Below, piece after piece: positions 60,814 through 64,000 of a DNA stretch of 64,000 nt; position 1 is the stretch's first letter, and every line of letters begins with the position of its first letter. The notes beneath the pieces were generated by a model. It did no database searches, was not told where the DNA came from, and worked only from the letters and a program-made list of their open reading frames with translations. A program made the position numbers and the translations under genes. This DNA is from Granulicella tundricola MP5ACTX9 (GTDB lineage: Bacteria; Acidobacteriota; Terriglobia; Terriglobales; Acidobacteriaceae): NCBI RefSeq assembly GCF_000178975.2, contig NC_015064.1, positions 3,844,001 through 3,908,000 on the forward strand, written 5' to 3'.

Positions 60814-62343
60814 CTAACGTCCCTGCGGCTTTGGTAGTACGGCAGGGCTCGTGTGCCCGGCAGCATCGGAAGTCCGCACCCCAAAGACCACGTTGTCCTT
60901 GGAGATCGGCAGCTTGATCGTCATCGCAGAACCCGCCGACTGCAGGTTCGTCCACACCGGAGCATCGGACGGACGCCACAGCACCTGGTAGATCGTTCCG
61001 GCAGGAGCCCCCGCCGGGGCCGTCCAAGTCAGCTCGGTGTTGTTATCCAGCCCGCGCGTCAGGATATGGACGTTCTCCGGCTCGCCCGGCGCACGCGCAA
61101 ACGTCGCCAGCGTAGCCGCATTCAGCCGTGCCACATTGGCGACATAGCTCATGTCCACAAACTGGATGTTGTCCTCGTACAGCACGCCGTTCTCCGTCCG
61201 CGGAGTCTGATGCTGGTGGTTGAAGTTCTCCTGCCACTCCGTGAACCGGACGGCCGCGAAGCCCTCCGCGTTGAAGCTGGTGTGATCGCCGCCGCGCAGG
61301 AAGCGATCCCGCCGGAAGATCAGGACCGGGTGAAACGGAGGAACGTAGCGCACCAAGTGGCTGTGCGGCTGTCCCGGTCTGCCCTTCGCTGCGCCGATGC
61401 TCGAAGACTTGAAGTAGCTGTCCGAAACCTCGGTAATCGCCCTTGCCAGCTCACGCGAAGGCGAATCGCCCTCAGCCCCCAGGTTCTGGATCGCCCTCAC
61501 CTCCTCAGGCGTCGCCGGCCCCGGAACGCCTTCGGAGAACACCCGCACCGCACTCTTGTCCTGCCCCGTATCCCCCGGCGTAGTATCTCCGCCGACGATG
61601 TCATTGTTCAGCGCCGCCTCAAGACTCCAACCCTCGGCCTTGGCGAGCTTCGCCAGGTGCCGGCTGCCGTTCAACCCCTGCTCCTCCCCGGCCACCGCCA
61701 CAAACACAATGGTCGCCGGAAACTTCAGCTTGGAAAGGACCCTAGCAGACTCAATCGAAACCGCCACACCGGAAGCGTCGTCGTTCGCCCCCGGCGCAGG
61801 CGTATGCGTATCCATCACATCCGTCACACGCGAGTCATAGTGCCCCGTCACCAGCACCCGCCGAGCCTTCTGCGCCGGGTCCGTCCCCGGCAGCACCGCA
61901 TAGATGTTCTGGATGCGCGTGTCCTGCTTGATACGTCCGTTCGGCCCGGTCGCCGCAGGCTCGATGAAGTCGTCCCGCTTCACCTCAAGGCAGTTACCGC
62001 AGGCCGCAGAGATCCGCGTGAACTCCGCAAAGATCCAATCCGCGGCCGCAGTCACCCCGGTGCCCGCCGGCAGATCCTTCACCGTGCTGGAGACCGTCGA
62101 CCGGTTGCTGAAGCTCACCAGCTTCGCAATATCGTTGCGCACGTCGTCCGGCGAGATCTTCGCCAGCGCCCCCGCAATCTCCGGGTCCGCCGCCGCAATC
62201 GGCAGCGCATCGCCGCTCTCAGGAATGTGAACCGGAGCCTTGACCTGCGCCAGCCCGGCGGAGGCGGTAACGGCAAACACTGCCGAGCAAAGCATCTTCG
62301 TGAGTCGCACGCGCTTCAACTTCTTCTTGCCGGTCTCCAACAT
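60814..62343 (-). CDS. Exported M28 family zinc aminopeptidase
   Basis: 509-aa di-zinc exopeptidase with a signal peptide ('LTKMLCSAVFAVTASAGLAQ'). Zinc ligands in order: His in 'RRVLVTGHYDSRVTDVMDT', bridging Asp in 'APGANDDASGVAVSIESARV', Glu pair in 'FVAVAGEEQGLNGSRHLAKL', Asp in 'LEAALNNDIVGGDTTPGDTG' and the last His in 'RDRFLRGGDHTSFNAEGFAA'. After the catalytic domain comes a C-terminal Ig/Fn3-like module ('TELTWTAPAGAPAGTIYQVL'). AAGGAGAA 8 nt upstream fixes the ATG at 62343. Likely degrades peptides in the periplasm or outside. First gene of a pair with the rhomboid-like protein. Confidence 0.92.
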   Translation of the reverse strand: MLETGKKKLKRVRLTKMLCSAVFAVTASAGLAQVKAPVHIPESGDALPIAAADPEIAGALAKISPDDVRNDIAKLVSFSNRSTVSSTVKDLPAGTGVTAAADWIFAEFTRISAACGNCLEVKRDDFIEPAATGPNGRIKQDTRIQNIYAVLPGTDPAQKARRVLVTGHYDSRVTDVMDTHTPAPGANDDASGVAVSIESARVLSKLKFPATIVFVAVAGEEQGLNGSRHLAKLAKAEGWSLEAALNNDIVGGDTTPGDTGQDKSAVRVFSEGVPGPATPEEVRAIQNLGAEGDSPSRELARAITEVSDSYFKSSSIGAAKGRPGQPHSHLVRYVPPFHPVLIFRRDRFLRGGDHTSFNAEGFAAVRFTEWQENFNHQHQTPRTENGVLYEDNIQFVDMSYVANVARLNAATLATFARAPGEPENVHILTRGLDNNTELTWTAPAGAPAGTIYQVLWRPSDAPVWTNLQSAGSAMTIKLPISKDNVVFGVRTSDAAGHTSPAVLPKPQGR

Positions 62344-62598
62344 TGCTGCATTCTCCTTGAACGATCTGTGAAGGAACATAACTTTATTGAATCAGGAAAC
62401 GAAACAATCCCGTCTCTGTCTCCGGAAAACAAAGCGGCAGAAATTCGCACACCGGTGGAAACCCTTTGCGCCCATTTGCCGTAACCTTGTGATTAGCCGT
62501 CAACGATGATGAAGAGAACGTTTGCTGATTTGGGCGAACGTCTCAGATGGTTTTATCATCCAACAGCGCGAACCAAAAAAGACCTGGAGGCCGCAACA
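62344..62598. other. Divergent promoter region, M28 peptidase and LysW-like genes
   Basis: 255 bp without a believable gene; an in-frame upstream extension of the LysW-like ORF (from 62506) is not supported by the RBS. It must hold both promoters. No palindrome seen. Confidence 0.4.
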
Positions 62599-62802
62599 AT
62601 GGCAATTGTCTGTCCCGAATGCGATAACCCGCTCGATATCGATGTCGATATGACCGATGAAGGCGAAGTCATTACCTGTGACGAGTGCGGTACCGAACTC
62701 GAAGTCGTCACCCTCGATCCACTGCACGTAGCTCCCGTCGATGCCGAAGGCTATGACGACGAAGACCTCACCCGCGACAGCGGTGAAGAGGAAGACGAAT
62801 AG
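62599..62802 (+). CDS. LysW-like zinc-ribbon carrier protein
   Basis: 67-aa acidic protein. LysW is an amino-group carrier: alpha-aminoadipate (or glutamate) is attached to its C-terminal Glu during lysine/arginine synthesis in Thermus and archaea. Here 'MAIVCPECDNPLDIDVDMTD' and 'GEVITCDECGTELEVVTLDP' give the two CxxC knuckles and the family 'GTELEVV' strand. The tail ends in Glu ('SGEEEDE') but lacks the canonical EDWGE end. GGAGG at 62586-62590 (8-nt spacing) fixes the start at 62599. No lysX/argX or lysZ gene is nearby, so its role here is open. Confidence 0.8.
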   Translation: MAIVCPECDNPLDIDVDMTDEGEVITCDECGTELEVVTLDPLHVAPVDAEGYDDEDLTRDSGEEEDE

Positions 62803-62894
62803 TCTTCCTCTTCGGAGTTCATCAGCACACGGTCCGCTCCGGAACTTAGGGATTACAGGTGGGTTACATCCCATAGCCGTATACTGGAGTCATC

Positions 62895-63275
62895 ATGGCC
62901 CGCACAAATTTCACGCAACGCGTCACCGGTTCTCTTGTTCTCTCGTTCGCCCTTTTCACCTCCGCTTCGACAGTAGGGTCAGTTGCCGTTCTCTCTGCGC
63001 AGGCGCGCGGCCCAGTGCAGCGCGTTGTGCAGGGCACCGTCCAGGATAAGAACGGCGTCGCCATCAAGGGCGCGGTCGTCTATCTTCAGGACTCCCGCAC
63101 CAACTCCGTCAAGAGCGCCATCGCTCTCGATAACGGCTCTTACCGCTTCGTGCAACTGACCCAAGGCACCGACTACTCCATCTGGGCCAAGTCTGAAGAC
63201 AAGAAGAGCGCCACCAAGACCATCAGTTCCTTCGACACCAAGAACGAACTGACGATCAACCTCAAAATCGACTAG
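62895..63275 (+). CDS. Exported carboxypeptidase-regulatory-like domain protein
   Basis: 126 aa: an N-terminal signal peptide ('GSLVLSFALFTSASTVGSVA'), then a single CarboxypepD_reg-like beta-sandwich: 'QRVVQGTVQDKNGVAIKGAV', 'VYLQDSRTNSVKSAIALDNG', 'SYRFVQLTQGTDYSIWAKSE'. In acidobacteria this module often forms the N-terminus of TonB-dependent receptors, but here it stands alone and the protein ends soon after. Probably a small periplasmic or surface protein of unknown binding role. It lies 92 bp after the LysW-like gene. Confidence 0.85.
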   Translation: MARTNFTQRVTGSLVLSFALFTSASTVGSVAVLSAQARGPVQRVVQGTVQDKNGVAIKGAVVYLQDSRTNSVKSAIALDNGSYRFVQLTQGTDYSIWAKSEDKKSATKTISSFDTKNELTINLKID

Positions 63276-63409
63276 GCGCGAAACCGCCCAGCCAGATGCG
63301 ACACAAGTAACACAATTGCGGCATCGCTCCATGGCTGTCCGTTCGCTATCATCGGACCACTGCGCCTTCGCCTCAGATGAGGAAGGGCCAGAGGAGATGA
63401 ACGACCCAC

Positions 63410-63829
63410 ATGGCCACCGTCTACAAGAAGCCCACCTTCGCCTTCATCGCAGCTTCATGGACCGCGCTCTTCGCCGGCTCTCTCGCCTTCATGGTCGGCC
63501 TCTGGAACGCCACCATGGTCCTCAGCGAGAAGAGCTACTTCTTCACCCTGCTCATGTACGGCCTCTTCTCCGCAGTCTCCGTGCAGAAGAGCGTGCGCGA
63601 CCGCATGGAAGGCATTCCGGTGACGAACATCTACTATGGCCTGAGCTGGTTCTCCGTCCTGCTGACAATCCTGCTGCTCGCGGTCGGCCTCTGGAACGCT
63701 ACTCTGACGCCCAGCGAGAAGGGCTTCTACGCCATGTCGTACCTGCTCAGCCTCTTCGCAGCAATTGCCGTCCAGAAGAACACCCGTGACAACGCGGACC
63801 TGACCACCGAACACTCGACCCTAGCATGA
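63410..63829 (+). CDS. YiaA/YiaB-family inner-membrane protein
   Basis: 139 aa with four membrane helices in two similar halves: 'FIAASWTALFAGSLAFMVGL' + 'WNATMVLSEKSYFFTLLMYG' and 'YYGLSWFSVLLTILLLAVGL' + 'WNATLTPSEKGFYAMSYLLS'. The repeated 'VGLWNAT...SEK' is the YiaA-like domain signature, and both halves end with a 'VQK..RD' cytoplasmic segment. Function of the family is unknown. A strong hairpin follows the stop. Confidence 0.9.
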   Translation: MATVYKKPTFAFIAASWTALFAGSLAFMVGLWNATMVLSEKSYFFTLLMYGLFSAVSVQKSVRDRMEGIPVTNIYYGLSWFSVLLTILLLAVGLWNATLTPSEKGFYAMSYLLSLFAAIAVQKNTRDNADLTTEHSTLA

Positions 63830-63835
63830 TCCCGT

Positions 63836-63879
63836 CGAGCGATCGTGTGCAAAGGGGCATCCCCTTGCACGATCGCTCG
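63836..63879 (+). terminator. Long hairpin after the YiaA-type gene
   Basis: CGAGCGATCGTGTGCAAAGG and CCTTGCACGATCGCTCG pair almost perfectly around GGCATCC. It starts 7 bp after the stop codon and ends 14 bp before the next ATG, with little T-rich tail. Confidence 0.7.
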
Positions 63880-63893
63880 CATCCCAGCGGGTC

Positions 63894-64000
63894 ATGAATA
63901 GCGCCGCACTGCAACCTGAAGCACCGCTGAACCGCCGCGACTTCCTGCGCTCCGCCTCTGCCCTCGCCGCATCCGCAGGCTTCGCCGGCACGGCAATCGC
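63894..64000 (+). CDS. Tat-exported protein, N-terminus only (3' partial)
   Basis: The window ends after 35 codons. The start 'MNSAALQPEAPLNRRDFLRS' followed by an Ala-rich hydrophobic stretch ('ASALAASAGFAGTAI') is a textbook twin-arginine signal (RRDFLR), so the product is folded in the cytosol and exported by Tat, often a cofactor-containing enzyme or a solute-binding/oxidoreductase protein. Identity cannot be judged. Confidence 0.75.
   Translation, partial: MNSAALQPEAPLNRRDFLRSASALAASAGFAGTAI

Noticed and set aside
60853..62484. 543-codon open frame antisense to the M28 peptidase gene
   Set aside because: Arg/His-rich shadow; M28 zinc ligands are complete on the minus strand.
62506..62598. 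N-terminal extension of the LysW-like protein
   Set aside because: GGAGG at 62586 and the conserved start at the first zinc knuckle place the true ATG at 62599.
1..64000. tRNA or rRNA genes
   Set aside because: I looked for T-loop patterns and cloverleaf arms by eye on both strands and found none; a covariance-model scan would be decisive.

Overview
This 64-kb window is a high-GC chromosomal segment that looks like an acidobacterium of the Terriglobus/Granulicella/Edaphobacter type (class Terriglobia). The assignment is an inference. It rests on the gene content (GH39 xylosidase, BlaI/M56 pair, permease-first RND efflux operon, DprE1/DprE2-like pair, Gram-negative BamD- and TolC-like proteins) and on short palindromic repeats of the 'GTCATTCTGAGCGAAGC' kind, which I associate with that group. 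I see no tRNA, rRNA, CRISPR array, phage or transposase. The gene content is mostly housekeeping, interrupted by toxin-antitoxin (TA) modules and small repeats.

Layout. 1-5.5 kb: end of a luciferase-like oxidoreductase; a minus-strand cofactor operon nadC-birA-coaX (NAD, biotin ligation, CoA) followed by a hypothetical gene; a small membrane protein, an RNase HI-family protein and yqeY. 5.5-10.1 kb: a class V aminotransferase, a BlaI-type repressor with a frameshifted M56 sensor/peptidase, and a methyltransferase. 10.3-13.3 kb: divergent GH39 glycosidase and secreted aldose 1-epimerase. 13.3-21.9 kb: minus-strand valS, BamD-like protein, rpe, a hypothetical gene, a UvrC-like protein, an ADP-ribosyltransferase-like gene and a small partner. 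22-25.6 kb: tldD and pmbA with two paralogous zinc-ligand small proteins packed between them. 25.6-28.8 kb: a secreted DUF1906 protein, a DinB/YfiT protein and a predicted PD-(D/E)XK nuclease. 29-36.3 kb: a tripartite RND efflux operon.

36.3-46.2 kb: a damaged BrnT/antitoxin locus, a structured noncoding element, typA, a GT39-type membrane glycosyltransferase, then a circularly permuted ATP-grasp / alpha-E / transglutaminase cluster split by an intact BrnT/BrnA module. 46.4-55 kb: a CocE/NonD hydrolase, a NYN-domain protein, the DprE2/DprE1-like pair, rpmI-rplT, rocD and a DUF817 membrane protein. 55-64 kb: HigBA, gyrB, VapBC, a second copy of the noncoding element, a rhomboid homologue lacking its catalytic residues, an M28 peptidase, a LysW-like carrier, a carboxypeptidase-regulatory-like protein, a YiaA-type membrane protein and the start of a Tat-exported protein.

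The strongest unexplained signals are: (i) a pair of ~340-440-bp noncoding elements 22.6 kb apart, each after a TA module, with identical internal motif spacing despite divergent sequence; (ii) the tldD - zinc protein - zinc protein - pmbA operon; (iii) a coupled small ORF / ADP-ribosyltransferase-like / UvrC-like trio; and (iv) palindromic repeats that sit after stop codons in the same orientation as the upstream gene, or that have entered valS and the efflux channel gene in frame.
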